Below are positions 16,443 to 25,110 of a stretch of DNA of 64,000 bases, one piece after another. Numbering within the stretch: position 1 is the stretch's first letter; the number at the start of each line of letters is the position of its first letter. The translations under genes and the position numbers were made by a program. Under the pieces are notes generated by a model, which did not search any database, was not told the DNA's origin, and saw only the letters and a program-made list of their open reading frames with translations. Location of the stretch: positions 1,054,001-1,118,000 of the forward strand of contig NZ_JBJDPS010000001.1 of NCBI RefSeq assembly GCF_044901685.1, read 5' to 3'. Origin of the DNA: Micromonospora_G sp044901685 (GTDB taxonomy: Bacteria > Actinomycetota > Actinomycetes > Mycobacteriales > Micromonosporaceae).

Positions 16443-19109
16443 CTACCGCCCGAGGCGCTCGAACTGCTCCGGGGTGAGCTTCTGCGACGGACCGTGGTAC
16501 ATCGCGTTGAAGATCATTTTCTCTTCGCCCCGGTTCCAGGTGCGGAACGCGATCTCGCTGGCGAACGTCACCACCGAGCCGCTGCCGACGCTCCAGGAGA
16601 GGCCGTTCACCGCCCCGTTGAGGTACTCGCCGCCGATCAGCCAGCCGCTCTGCAACTGCTCGCCACTGTCCGGGTACTTCGACACCACGTGGACCGGGTA
16701 CTTGTTCGGATCGGTGATCTCGTACGCGCGGTCACCGTCGAACCAGGCCGGGTTCTTCGGGTCCATGCCCCAGGCGACCGGGTCGTTGGTGTCGATCTCC
16801 TGGGTGAGCAGGGCGCCGGGGCAGTAGAAGACCGACTCGTCGGTCGGCAGGACCGAGCGCAGCGGCAGTTCGAAGAGCTGCTGTGCGGTGTTCGCGCCGC
16901 TGCCGAAGGCCACCAGCGTGCCGCCCCCGGTGACGAAGTCACGCAGCTTGGCCCAGCCGTCCTCGCCGACGCCGAAGGCCCAGCTCCACTCCTCCGGGTA
17001 GTTGTTCCGGTTCAACCCGTTGGTGATGGAGGTCTTGCTCACCCCCTGCGGCATCACGATCGCGTCGAACCGGCCGGCGAGGTTCTTGTAGTCCTGCGCC
17101 TTCACCACGGAGTAGTTCACCCCGTACTGGTCGAACATCCACATCAGCCAGCCGGACTGGATGTTGTTCGCCGGCTTCAGCAGGCCGATCCGGGTGCCCG
17201 GCTTGAGCTGCGCGCCGGCGACCCGGGGCACGGTCGCGACGGCCGAGACCGGGATGCCGGTGTTGCGGGACTGGTTCTGCAGGATCTGCCGGGCCGCGTC
17301 GGTCGGCGGGACCACGAACGTGCCGGCCGGGAAGGTACGGCCACCGTCGACGAACTGCGCCGCGGCGCGGAAGGTCGGAATGCCCTGCCGCTGCAACCTC
17401 GACACGATCTGGAACACCCCGTACGACTCCGGTCCGACCACGTAGGCACCGGTGGCCGGTGGCGCCGCCGGCATCGTGACCGGCGCCGGCTTGATCTCGG
17501 TGAGCAGCTTGGTGCTGACCGAGAACGAACCGGTGACCAGGTCGGCCTTGAAACCGAGCAGCATCGGCAGGGTCTGCGCGGTCACGTCGTACGGCCGCTG
17601 CGGCGGTCCACCGGGGTACTCCAGCAGGTGCGGGTACTCCTGCACCTCGAGCAGCGTCTTGGCGAACCCGCCGTACGGCTGGTTCAGGTAGACGACCCAG
17701 GAACCGGCCGGATACTGCTTGCCGCCCGCGCTGAAGGCGGCCTGGGCCTGGTGCACCTCGACCGCGCCGGTGAAGAGGATGTCGAGCGCGTCGCGGACCG
17801 CCTGCGGGTCGCGCTGACCGGCCGCGATGACGTACGCGCGGGGGCTGGTCCGGGTGACCGCCTTGACCCCGACCCGGTAGAAGTTGAACAGCCAGTTGTA
17901 CCTGTCGTAGGCCACCGCCTCGATGCCCGAGTAGAACGCCTGCGAGACGTAGTCCACGATCTGCCGCAGCGTCCAGGTGTTCTGGTCGTACGGCTCGATG
18001 AAGCTGATCGACGACTGCTGGCTGCCGAGCGGGCCGGAGCCGACCTGCGGGTAGGCCAGGTTCGAGCAGCTCGCCGCCTCGGTCAGGATGCGTACGGAGT
18101 TGTGGTAGACGCAGTACTGCCGCGACGGCGTCCAGTAGTCGTACGTCATGCCCCAGCCGACGCCCTTCATGCCGGCGGCGGTCATGCCCCGCTGCATCGC
18201 CAGGCCGAGCGCGTCGGTCTGCTGGACCGTGATGGCGTCGATGTTCGGGTCGTACGGCGACAGGTAGGGCGGGGTGAACATCCGGGGTGCGCCGGAGCCG
18301 GCCTGGTGCGAGTCCTGGAGCACCTGCGGGTGGTACTTGTCCTGGATCTGGACCGCGTAGCGGCTCTCGATCTGGGTCAGCATGAACCAGTCACGGTTGT
18401 CGTCGTGCCCGGTGTACTTCTGGTAGAGATCCGGGTACGTCCGCGAGAAGTTGGTGCCCGCCGTCTCGACGAAGTAGTCGTTGACCTTGACCAGTCCGTC
18501 CGGGTTCTGACAGGGCACCAGCAGGATCACCAGGTCGTCCAGGATCCCGTCGATGTACTCGGACTGCTCCGAGGCGAGCCGGTGCGCCCACTCGATGGTG
18601 GCCTGCGAGTTGCCGACCTCTGTGGAGTGGATGCCGGCGTACACGAAGTAGAACGGCTTCCCGGTCCGGGCCAGCTCGGCCGCCTCGGTCGGGGAGAGTC
18701 CACGCGGGTCGGCCAGCTTGTTGTTGATCTCGATCAGTTTGTCGAGGTTGTTCAGGTTCTCCGGCGAGCTGATCGTGAGCAGGACGTACTCGTTGCCCTC
18801 GGTGGTCTTGCCGATCTCCTCGTACGTGACCCGGTTGCTCTGCTCCGCGATGAGCTGGAAGTAGGGGACCATCCTGTCCCAGGTCGCGAGCTTGCCGTCG
18901 GAGCCGATCCGGAAGCCGAAATACTGTTCCGGGCTGGGGATCGCGGCAGCCCGCGCGGCGGCCGCCGGGTCGGTCGGCTGGGCCGGGTGCGGCTGCGCCG
19001 AGGCCGTCTCGGGGTGGATCACGGTCGCGGCGGCTGCCGCGGCACCGGCCACCGCCGTGGACCTGAGCAACGTACGACGGGACAGGCTCGTGCTCTCACT
19101 GATCGTCAT
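16443..19109 (-). CDS. Tat-exported M14-family zinc carboxypeptidase
   Basis: An 888-residue secreted peptidase. The N-terminus SLSRRTLLRSTAVAG is a twin-arginine signal, with cleavage near ETASAQ (residue ~38). The M14 domain spans ~75-400, with zinc ligands H161 and E164 in GIHSTEVG, the substrate-binding CQNPDGLVK, GTNFSRTYPD, and a third histidine candidate in QDSHQAG (H268). A further ~450 residues follow with beta-rich character. GGAAGG lies 8 bases before the ATG. Removes C-terminal residues from peptides outside the cell; it may assist amino-acid scavenging by the neighbouring importer, but they are separate transcription units. Confidence 0.88.
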   Translation of the reverse strand: MTISESTSLSRRTLLRSTAVAGAAAAAATVIHPETASAQPHPAQPTDPAAAARAAAIPSPEQYFGFRIGSDGKLATWDRMVPYFQLIAEQSNRVTYEEIGKTTEGNEYVLLTISSPENLNNLDKLIEINNKLADPRGLSPTEAAELARTGKPFYFVYAGIHSTEVGNSQATIEWAHRLASEQSEYIDGILDDLVILLVPCQNPDGLVKVNDYFVETAGTNFSRTYPDLYQKYTGHDDNRDWFMLTQIESRYAVQIQDKYHPQVLQDSHQAGSGAPRMFTPPYLSPYDPNIDAITVQQTDALGLAMQRGMTAAGMKGVGWGMTYDYWTPSRQYCVYHNSVRILTEAASCSNLAYPQVGSGPLGSQQSSISFIEPYDQNTWTLRQIVDYVSQAFYSGIEAVAYDRYNWLFNFYRVGVKAVTRTSPRAYVIAAGQRDPQAVRDALDILFTGAVEVHQAQAAFSAGGKQYPAGSWVVYLNQPYGGFAKTLLEVQEYPHLLEYPGGPPQRPYDVTAQTLPMLLGFKADLVTGSFSVSTKLLTEIKPAPVTMPAAPPATGAYVVGPESYGVFQIVSRLQRQGIPTFRAAAQFVDGGRTFPAGTFVVPPTDAARQILQNQSRNTGIPVSAVATVPRVAGAQLKPGTRIGLLKPANNIQSGWLMWMFDQYGVNYSVVKAQDYKNLAGRFDAIVMPQGVSKTSITNGLNRNNYPEEWSWAFGVGEDGWAKLRDFVTGGGTLVAFGSGANTAQQLFELPLRSVLPTDESVFYCPGALLTQEIDTNDPVAWGMDPKNPAWFDGDRAYEITDPNKYPVHVVSKYPDSGEQLQSGWLIGGEYLNGAVNGLSWSVGSGSVVTFASEIAFRTWNRGEEKMIFNAMYHGPSQKLTPEQFERLGR

Positions 19110-19569
19110 CTGGTATCGCCTTCCGCGGCCGGTCCGCTGATCGGCCGTCCTCTGGTACGGAGATGGGCGTCTCTCCGTACCGCTACCGGTAGGTTCTTCC
19201 CGCGGAACCCGAGCGGTGTCGCCTCACCCGGCACGGTGGCCGGGTGAGTTGCCGGATTCCGGATGCTCCCGTGCCTCCCAGACTCCCAACAGGTGAGCAC
19301 AGCCATCAGCCCCAGATCAGCCGTACGCACCCGGGGGAGCCCGGCCACGCTCGTCGGTCACCCACCGGAACCCGCAGGTGATCGGCTCGCGACTATGGAC
19401 GCTCGGCCTGGAGGCAGCAACGATCATCGAAGCCTCCTCGGCCGCTTGTTGATCACCTGCCCCCATTGAGTACCAGTCGACAGGCCCATCGGGCAATAGA
19501 GATCAACAAATTTAACCCGGGAGCAACGGTTGTAGTGATCTTGCCCGCCCACTGCCCCCTCGCGTGGCT
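19110..19569. other. Long intergenic stretch, upstream of the M14 gene
   Basis: No frame here has convincing codon use. It holds the promoter and leader of the M14 gene and an AT-rich patch near 19494-19520 unusual for this genome (GAGATCAACAAATTTAACCC). A 68-codon plus-strand frame at 19263 has no family and weak bias and is not called. Confidence 0.5.
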
Positions 19570-19624
19570 GATCATGAGGTTGTCGCCCTCTTGATCTTGT
19601 CCAGGCTGCGACAACCTCATGATC
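19570..19624. repeat. REP-like inverted repeat, copy 1
   Basis: Perfect 16-bp arms, GATCATGAGGTTGTCG and its complement, around a 23-base loop. The arm is nearly identical to the repeat at 27474-27527. Both read GATCATGARGTTGTCG from the outside, so they belong to one dispersed family. Confidence 0.75.
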
Positions 19625-19660
19625 AACGGGGTGGGGGCGGGGCGGACCGGCGGGTGTTGG

Positions 19661-19887
19661 GCGGGGTGTTCCGTTTGCGAGGTTTTTGGGCTTGATCGAC
19701 TTGGGTTGGGGTCATGATCGGCGGAATGTTGGCTGGGTCGGGGTCGTTATACATCGCGTACGACCGGAGCAGCGCCGAGGCGTCCCCCGCCTCATAGAGC
19801 CTGTGGCCTCGTACTTCTTCCCGAGTGACGCACCTGTGTCCCCCACGTGTGTGCGCCTCGGAACCCCCGAATGGAAGGTGAACCATC
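19661..19887 (+). promoter_or_regulatory. Long structured 5' leader, copy A
   Basis: About 230 bases upstream of the lysozyme-fold gene are conserved with the second copy. Potential stems are GGTCGT/ACGACC near 19748-19771, GAGGC/GCCTC around 19776-19792, and CGCAC/GTGCG within 19837-19851 just before CCTCGGAACCCCCGAATGGAAGG-type sequence. Promoter and a cis-acting RNA are both plausible. It does not show the conserved blocks of the ydaO (c-di-AMP) riboswitch that precedes some actinobacterial wall hydrolases. Confidence 0.45.
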
Positions 19888-20523
19888 GTGAAGACGACCA
19901 TGACCCGATGGCTCCCGGCTGTCGCGGAGACCTCGTTTGTTCGTAGGACCGCCCTGGGTGTTGCCGGCCTCGCCTTTGTCGGTGGCGCCGTCGCCGGACC
20001 CGCGAGCCACGCGTTCGCGTCCCCGGCCGAGCACACCGCCCCGGCCACCGTCGCCGCCGTGAGCGCCGACAGCAAGCCGGCCATGGACAAGCTGGTGCCG
20101 CACGGCACTCAGGGTGCGCAGTCGCACATCAGTCTGAGCAAGGATCAGCTTGCCAACGCCAAGGCCATCACGGACACGGCCAGGAAGCTGGGCATGGGTG
20201 AGCGTGGCGCGGTCATCGCGGTCGCGACGTCGATGCAGGAGTCGAAGTTGGAGAACCTGGGTCACCTGGGTGACATGAACGACCACGACTCGCTGGGTCT
20301 GTTCCAGCAGCGTCCGAGTTCTGGTTGGGGTTCGCCTGAGCAGATCACCGACCCGGTGTACGCGTCGACGGCGTTCCTGAAGGGTCTGAAGCAGGTTGAC
20401 GGTTGGCAGGACATGCCGCTGACCGATGCGGCGCAGAAGGTTCAGGTGTCGGCGTTCCCGGATGCGTACGCGCAGTGGGAGGACCAGGCCGCGCACATCG
20501 TGCAGGACGTCTGGACCAAGTAA
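19888..20523 (+). CDS. Exported lysozyme-fold/transglycosylase-like protein, copy A
   Basis: A 211-residue secreted protein starting at GTG 19888, with GGAAGG 9 bases upstream. A signal peptide (about residues 17-45, ending AFASPAEH) precedes a helical domain with ATSMQESKLENLG, DSLGLFQQRPSSGWG, and AAQKVQVSAFPDAY. This arrangement (Glu after a helix, then GLFQQR) matches the lytic-transglycosylase-like domain found in actinobacterial wall hydrolases; the glutamate in MQES is the probable catalytic acid. Likely cleaves or binds peptidoglycan. It is ~98% identical to the product of the gene at 26283, differing at four sites including a two-residue insertion in the latter. Confidence 0.75.
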   Translation: MKTTMTRWLPAVAETSFVRRTALGVAGLAFVGGAVAGPASHAFASPAEHTAPATVAAVSADSKPAMDKLVPHGTQGAQSHISLSKDQLANAKAITDTARKLGMGERGAVIAVATSMQESKLENLGHLGDMNDHDSLGLFQQRPSSGWGSPEQITDPVYASTAFLKGLKQVDGWQDMPLTDAAQKVQVSAFPDAYAQWEDQAAHIVQDVWTK

Positions 20524-20551
20524 GCAACACCGCGACACCAGGAAACGATTC

Positions 20552-20592
20552 GGCGTTGGCCGGGTCCCCACGACGGGGACCCGGCCAACGCC
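20552..20592. terminator. Strong bidirectional terminator
   Basis: A perfect 18-bp stem (GGCGTTGGCCGGGTCCCC and complement) with a 5-base loop followed by ATTTTC. It lies between the convergent wall-hydrolase and response-regulator genes. Confidence 0.8.
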
Positions 20593-20596
20593 ATTT

Positions 20597-21256
20597 TCAT
20601 GCGCCTTCCACGACGCGGTTCTCCCAGGCCCAGGCAGCGATCTGGACCCGGTTCCGGACTCCGAGTTTGGTCTGGATGGTGGACAGATGGCTTTTCACCG
20701 TGCTCAAGGAAATGAACAACTGAGCTGCGATTTCCTGGCTGGTGCAGCCTCGCGCCACGGCACGGACAACGTCGATCTCGCGGTCGGACAGCAGCCGTAC
20801 GGAGTTGCCGGCGGAGGCCGGTCCTCCGGGGGCCGTGAGATGGCGCAGCAGCCGCAGCGTGATCGACGGGGAGATCAACGCGTCGCCGTTGTCGGCGGCG
20901 CGGACGGCCTCGACAAGCAGGGCAGGACCGGCGTCTTTGAGGATGAAGCCCACGGCGCCACCCCGCAACGCGCCGTATACGTACTCGTCCAGGTCGAATG
21001 TGGTCACCACGATGACCCGCATCGGGTTGGGTACGCCCGGTCCGGCCAAGGCCCGGGTGACCTCGATGCCGTCGAGGCGGGGCATGCGGATGTCGACGAG
21101 GCACACGTCCGGCCGCAGGCGTCGGGCCTGGGCGATCGCCTCGACGCCGTCGGCGGCCTCGGCGAGCACGTTGATGTCGGGCTGGTCTTCCAGGATGAGT
21201 CGAAGGCCGCTGCGAATCATCGCCTGGTCGTCGGCGAGCAGGACCTTGATGGTCAT
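20597..21256 (-). CDS. Two-component response regulator, NarL/LuxR type
   Basis: A 219-residue regulator. The receiver domain (1-120) has the acidic pair D9/D10, the phospho-acceptor D55 (LVDIRMPRLDG) and K107. The LuxR-type helix-turn-helix is at ~155-215 (LSDREIDVVRAVARGCTSQEIA). Its ATG overlaps the kinase stop by ATGA. The partner kinase is the gene upstream. The divergent ABC exporter genes are a likely target, by position only. Confidence 0.95.
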   Translation of the reverse strand: MTIKVLLADDQAMIRSGLRLILEDQPDINVLAEAADGVEAIAQARRLRPDVCLVDIRMPRLDGIEVTRALAGPGVPNPMRVIVVTTFDLDEYVYGALRGGAVGFILKDAGPALLVEAVRAADNGDALISPSITLRLLRHLTAPGGPASAGNSVRLLSDREIDVVRAVARGCTSQEIAAQLFISLSTVKSHLSTIQTKLGVRNRVQIAAWAWENRVVEGA

Positions 21257-22416
21257 CGGGGTTCCCTTCCCGGCAGTGGCAGGGTCGCGTGCACGGACCA
21301 GCCCGCACCGGGTCGAGGGCCGGGGCGCAGCGTGCCGCCGAGCGCCTCGACACGTTCTCGCATTCCGATCAAACCGTAGCCGGCGCGGTGATGGGGCCGA
21401 GCGGTCGCCGTCGGGGCATCGTCCACGACCTCGACCGTGAGCCCCGCCGGGTCCTCGGCGACGGTGACGACCACCGAACGTGCCTGTGGCGCATGACGCG
21501 ACACGTTTGTCAGGGCCTCCTGGACGATCCGGTAGACCGTACTGGTCACCTCGGCTGGCCACGACGTGGTGTCGTCCGGCAGACGCAGCCGTACGGCTGG
21601 GCCTTGTTCGTTGAAGCGTTCGACCAGTGCGCTGAGCTGTTCCGGACCGTGTTCCGGCCCGGGAGAGGCGGGCGCCGGCTCCTCGGTGTCCCGTAACAAC
21701 CCGACGACGCGGCGCATCGCGGCGAGCGCGTCAACCCCGGCGGCCTCGATTCCGACCAGCGAATCGGTCACCTTCGCGGGCGTCTTGCGGGCCACGATCT
21801 GGGCGGCCTGGGCTTGGATCAGCATGCCGGTGATGTGGTGGGCGACGATGTCGTGCAGTTCCCTGGCCAGCCCCAGCCGCTCGTCCTGGCGTACCTTCTC
21901 CGCGGTGGCCCTGGCCCGGTGGTCGAGCATCCGCAGCGACAGACCGACCACGATCGCGGCGAGCCATCCGGCGCCGTTGATCGCTGCCACAGCGGCGGCA
22001 CCGGAAGAGGACGGCCGAGCGGCCAGATGACTTCCGAGTGCGACCGCGAACCCGGCGAAGGCGAGCGCGCCGGCCGGTACGGGCGGTAGTGCCCGGATCG
22101 CCGAGCCGATGAGCACCGACAGGGCGAGCGCGATGGCGGGTCCGGGTTCGGCGGGAAGGTGACCGATCCGAGCGGCGAGGATCGCGACGGCCGCGACCAT
22201 GACGCCCGCGACTGCCGTCCATATCCGTTGCCGGTGGCGTAGCAGTGCGAGCAGAGACACGACCACCGCTGCGGCACCGCCGAGGAGCCAGTAGCGCGCG
22301 CCCCAGCTCTGCGCGATGGCGATGGCCTCGATCACGATCGCCGCGAGGAACACGGAGCCGAGGCCGATACTGACGATGATCGCGGCCGTCCCCGCCGGCC
22401 GACCCGTATTACCCAT
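21253..22416 (-). CDS. Sensor histidine kinase, NarL-partner (HisKA_3) type
   Basis: A 387-residue membrane kinase. Several hydrophobic segments (about residues 12-34, 43-60, 66-83, 92-130, 148-162) form the sensor part with almost no extracellular loop, so it probably senses something within the membrane. The phospho-accepting H188 is in ELHDIVAHHITGM, and the ATPase domain has VQEALTNVSRHAP and GYGLIGMRERVEALGG. Divergently placed from the ABC exporter at 22535, as in drug- or antimicrobial-peptide-sensing modules. Confidence 0.93.
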   Translation of the reverse strand: MGNTGRPAGTAAIIVSIGLGSVFLAAIVIEAIAIAQSWGARYWLLGGAAAVVVSLLALLRHRQRIWTAVAGVMVAAVAILAARIGHLPAEPGPAIALALSVLIGSAIRALPPVPAGALAFAGFAVALGSHLAARPSSSGAAAVAAINGAGWLAAIVVGLSLRMLDHRARATAEKVRQDERLGLARELHDIVAHHITGMLIQAQAAQIVARKTPAKVTDSLVGIEAAGVDALAAMRRVVGLLRDTEEPAPASPGPEHGPEQLSALVERFNEQGPAVRLRLPDDTTSWPAEVTSTVYRIVQEALTNVSRHAPQARSVVVTVAEDPAGLTVEVVDDAPTATARPHHRAGYGLIGMRERVEALGGTLRPGPRPGAGWSVHATLPLPGREPR

Positions 22417-22534
22417 GCCGCTAACCGTAGGAAGACCGGACTCGTTGCGGACCGGTCAAAAGTACGGTCGCGGGTGGCGGGAGCCGTGCTTTGGACTGAT
22501 GCTGGGCGGGACTGCGCGCTCGCAGGATGGCGTC

Positions 22535-23470
22535 ATGCCATTCGAGGATTCCTCCCCGGTGCTGCGAGCCGAGGGTTTGACAAAGCGCTACGGCCGACGC
22601 GCCGCGCTGACCGACTGTGACCTGACGATTCCACGGGGCCGAATCGTCGGCCTGGTGGGTCCCAACGGGGCGGGTAAGTCGACGCTCCTGCAACTGGCCT
22701 GCGGGCTGATCGAGCCGTCGTCGGGCAGGCTGAGCGTACTCGGGTCGCGTCCGGCGTCGAATGCCGCGCACCTTGCCCGGGTCGGATTTGTCGCGCAGGA
22801 AACCCCGGTGTACGCGACCTTCAGCGTGGCCGATCACCTGCGCATGGGGGCCAGGCTGAACCCGTCTTGGGACCAGGCTCTGGCGGAGCGACGTGTCGCG
22901 GAGGTCGGGTTGAACCCGGCCCAGAAGGCGGGACGGCTCTCCGGCGGCCAGCGGGCGCAGCTCGCGTTGACGATCGCCGCCTCGAAGCGTCCGGAGCTGT
23001 TGATCTTCGACGAGCCGGCCGCCGCGCTGGACCCGCTGGCCCGGGACGGGTTCCTGCGGAACCTGTTGGAGTCCGTCGCCGACCTGGGCGCCAGCGCGGT
23101 GCTGTCGTCACACCTGCTCGGCGACGTGGAGCGGGTCTGCGACTACCTCGTCGTGCTGTGCGGCTCCCGGGTGCAGGTCGCCGGCGAGGTGCGGGACCTG
23201 CTCGCCAGCCACCACCGGTTGGTGGCGGCGCGAGGCCAGCTCGACCGGCTGCCCGCCGGGGTGGAACTCGTACACCTCGAGAACCTCCACCGGCAGAGCC
23301 GAGCCGTCGTACGCACCGAGGCGTGGCCGTCGGAGCCGCCGTGGACCATCGAGCCCGTCACGCTGGAGGAGTTGGTGCTCGCCTACCTGGCACGGGCGGC
23401 CCGTCAGGGATCCACCGCCGCCACCTCCACCGCCGCCGCCTCCGCTGCGATCGGGGAGGGGCTGCGATGA
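22535..23470 (+). CDS. ABC exporter ATP-binding protein
   Basis: A 311-residue ATPase of the CcmA/drug-exporter class. Walker A is GPNGAGKSTLLQ, the signature LSGGQRAQLAL and the Walker B LLIFDEPAAALDP. The ATG at 22535 (MPFEDSSP) has AGGATGG just upstream; the reading frame extends further back without support. The C-terminus ends in an Ala/Thr/Ser-rich tail. It is coupled to the permease by an ATGA overlap. Confidence 0.93.
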   Translation: MPFEDSSPVLRAEGLTKRYGRRAALTDCDLTIPRGRIVGLVGPNGAGKSTLLQLACGLIEPSSGRLSVLGSRPASNAAHLARVGFVAQETPVYATFSVADHLRMGARLNPSWDQALAERRVAEVGLNPAQKAGRLSGGQRAQLALTIAASKRPELLIFDEPAAALDPLARDGFLRNLLESVADLGASAVLSSHLLGDVERVCDYLVVLCGSRVQVAGEVRDLLASHHRLVAARGQLDRLPAGVELVHLENLHRQSRAVVRTEAWPSEPPWTIEPVTLEELVLAYLARAARQGSTAATSTAAASAAIGEGLR

Positions 23471-24489
23471 TCTGGATGAGTTGGCGACAGTTCCGCGTCC
23501 AGGCGCTCATCGGTACGGCGGCACTGGCCCTTGTCGCCGCCTACCTGTTGTACCTCGGTGCCGACATCCGCGACGCCTACGACGCGTACCGTATCCGTTG
23601 CCAGAGCCAGGGCGACTGCGGCGTGGCCATGGCGCGGTTCCACGGCGACTACCAGAATACCTTGCTGTTCCTCGCGGCCGGATTCGGCCTGGTCCCGGTT
23701 CTCATCGGTGCTTTCTGGGGCGCACCGCTCATTGCCCGGGAGTGGGAGGCCGGGACCCACCGTCTGGTGTGGAACCAGAGTGTCACCCGCCGCCGCTGGC
23801 TCGTCGTCAGGCTCACGGTTGTCGCGTTGGCCAGCATGATCGTGGTTGGTGTGATCAGCGCCCTGCTCACCTGGGCGGCCAGCCCGGTCGACCGGGTGGC
23901 CGAGGATCGGTTCAGCACCATCGTGTTCGGCGCGCGGAACGTCGTACCCATCGGTTATGCCGCGTTTGCCTTCATGCTCGGCGCCGTCGTCGGCCTTCTC
24001 GTCCGGCGGACGCTACCGGCGATGGCCATCACCTTCCTGGCCGTCATCGTCGTCCAGGTCGCGGCGCCGAACCTGGTGCGGCCACACCTCATGCCGGCGG
24101 AGGAGGTCGCGATGCCGATGACCGCCTCGGCGGTCAACGGGGCTCGGGGCCTGGGCAGCATCACGGGTGCGGCCGTCGTCAAGGGGCTGAGTGTTCCCGA
24201 TGCCTGGGTCACCCGCGTGAGCGAGTTGCGTACGAGTGACGGGAAGGACCTGAGCCGGGAGAAGTTCGACGACTGCTTCGGTAACCCGCCGAAGACCGGC
24301 GCCACCGGGACGTTCGGCGACACCGCAGTGTGCCTGGGCGAGCTCGATCTTCACGTAGACGTCGCGTACCAGCCCGACGACCGCTACTGGACCTTCCAGT
24401 GGGTCGAGTCGGCGATGTACCTCACGCTCGCGGTCCTGCTGCTGGCCTTCGGGCTGTGGCGGGTCGAGGGTCGGCGGGTGATATCTTAG
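23467..24489 (+). CDS. ABC-2-like exporter permease
   Basis: A 340-residue membrane protein with about six spans: one at ~13-31, a pair around 65-85 and 115-135, more at ~155-200, and a final one at ~312-335. A large extracellular loop (~205-300) contains two cysteines (DDCFG and VCLGE). REWEAGTHRLVWNQSVTRRRW is the typical coupling region of ABC transporters annotated as permease subunits next to such ATPases. The substrate is unknown; efflux is inferred from the ATPase class and the neighbouring regulators. Confidence 0.88.
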   Translation: MIWMSWRQFRVQALIGTAALALVAAYLLYLGADIRDAYDAYRIRCQSQGDCGVAMARFHGDYQNTLLFLAAGFGLVPVLIGAFWGAPLIAREWEAGTHRLVWNQSVTRRRWLVVRLTVVALASMIVVGVISALLTWAASPVDRVAEDRFSTIVFGARNVVPIGYAAFAFMLGAVVGLLVRRTLPAMAITFLAVIVVQVAAPNLVRPHLMPAEEVAMPMTASAVNGARGLGSITGAAVVKGLSVPDAWVTRVSELRTSDGKDLSREKFDDCFGNPPKTGATGTFGDTAVCLGELDLHVDVAYQPDDRYWTFQWVESAMYLTLAVLLLAFGLWRVEGRRVIS

Positions 24490-24510
24490 GGCTCCTAAGT
24501 TTTGTCTTAG
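24485..24510. promoter_or_regulatory. Candidate TetR autoregulatory operator
   Basis: CTTAGG-N3-CCTAAG is a perfect palindrome overlapping the permease stop. It shares the CTAAG arm with a second, overlapping palindrome CTAAG-N6-CTTAG. The TetR start codon is 16 bases downstream. Confidence 0.5.
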
Positions 24511-24525
24511 TGAGCGAAGGTTGTT

Positions 24526-25110
24526 TTGCCACGCCAGGGTCTGACGAGTGGGCGTGTCGCGGCCGCCGCGGCCGAGTTGGCGGACGAGATCGGGTTGTCG
24601 CGGCTGACCGTCGCGGCGGTCGCGCGGCACTTCGGGGTCTCGGACGCCGCCCTCTACGTGCACGTCCGCAGCCGAGACGCGTTGATCGAACAGGTCGCGG
24701 TCCGGGCGGCCGCCACGTTCGCCGACGGGCTCGCGCTCGCCGTGGCCGGTCGCGCCGGCCGGCAGGCCCTGGTCGCGTTCGCCGAGACCTGGCGTACGTT
24801 CGCCGCCGCGCACCCGGGGCAGTACACCGCGACTCAACTGCGGTTGCCACCGGAGGTCGGAAAAGGTTCGGCCGGGCACCTGAGACTGATCGAGCTGAGC
24901 TACGCGATGCTTCGCGGGTACGGGCTGGACGAACCGGAGCTGACCGACGCGATTCGCTTCGTGCGGAGCACCTTTCATGGATTCGCGAGCCTCGAAGCGG
25001 CCGATGGCTTCGGGCACCCCCGCGACATCGACGCGTCCTGGCGGAACATTCTTGACGCCGTACACGCGACGCTCGGTAACTGGCCGACCGGAACAGAGGA
25101 AAAGCAGTGA
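24526..25110 (+). CDS. TetR-family regulator
   Basis: A 194-residue regulator with the helix-turn-helix at residues ~22-52 (LTVAAVARHFGVSDAALYVHV). The start is TTG with GAAGG 6 bases upstream. The C-terminal half has the WHG-type motif FHGFASLEAADGFG. It follows the exporter permease by 36 bases that carry a double palindrome, and overlaps the hydrolase gene, so it probably governs the pair and perhaps the exporter. Confidence 0.9.
   Translation: MPRQGLTSGRVAAAAAELADEIGLSRLTVAAVARHFGVSDAALYVHVRSRDALIEQVAVRAAATFADGLALAVAGRAGRQALVAFAETWRTFAAAHPGQYTATQLRLPPEVGKGSAGHLRLIELSYAMLRGYGLDEPELTDAIRFVRSTFHGFASLEAADGFGHPRDIDASWRNILDAVHATLGNWPTGTEEKQ

Larger units (their letters stand above)
19659..20531 (+). 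repeat. Segmental direct repeat, copy A
   Basis: About 870 bases covering leader plus coding sequence are repeated at 26053-26932. Similarity begins at the GGGGTGTTCCGTTTGCGAGG block and ends just past the stop codon (GTAAGCAACACCG). The coding part differs by only a few residues, while synonymous differences are clustered in patches. Confidence 0.9.

Noticed and set aside
16377..19247. 956-codon plus-strand frame opposite the M14 gene
   Set aside because: Antisense shadow of the peptidase. It is Arg/Gly/Val-rich without domains, and the minus-strand gene has the signal peptide and catalytic motifs.
19661..19887. ydaO (c-di-AMP) riboswitch before the lysozyme-fold genes
   Set aside because: That class does precede actinobacterial wall hydrolases, but the conserved blocks of its aptamer could not be found in either leader.
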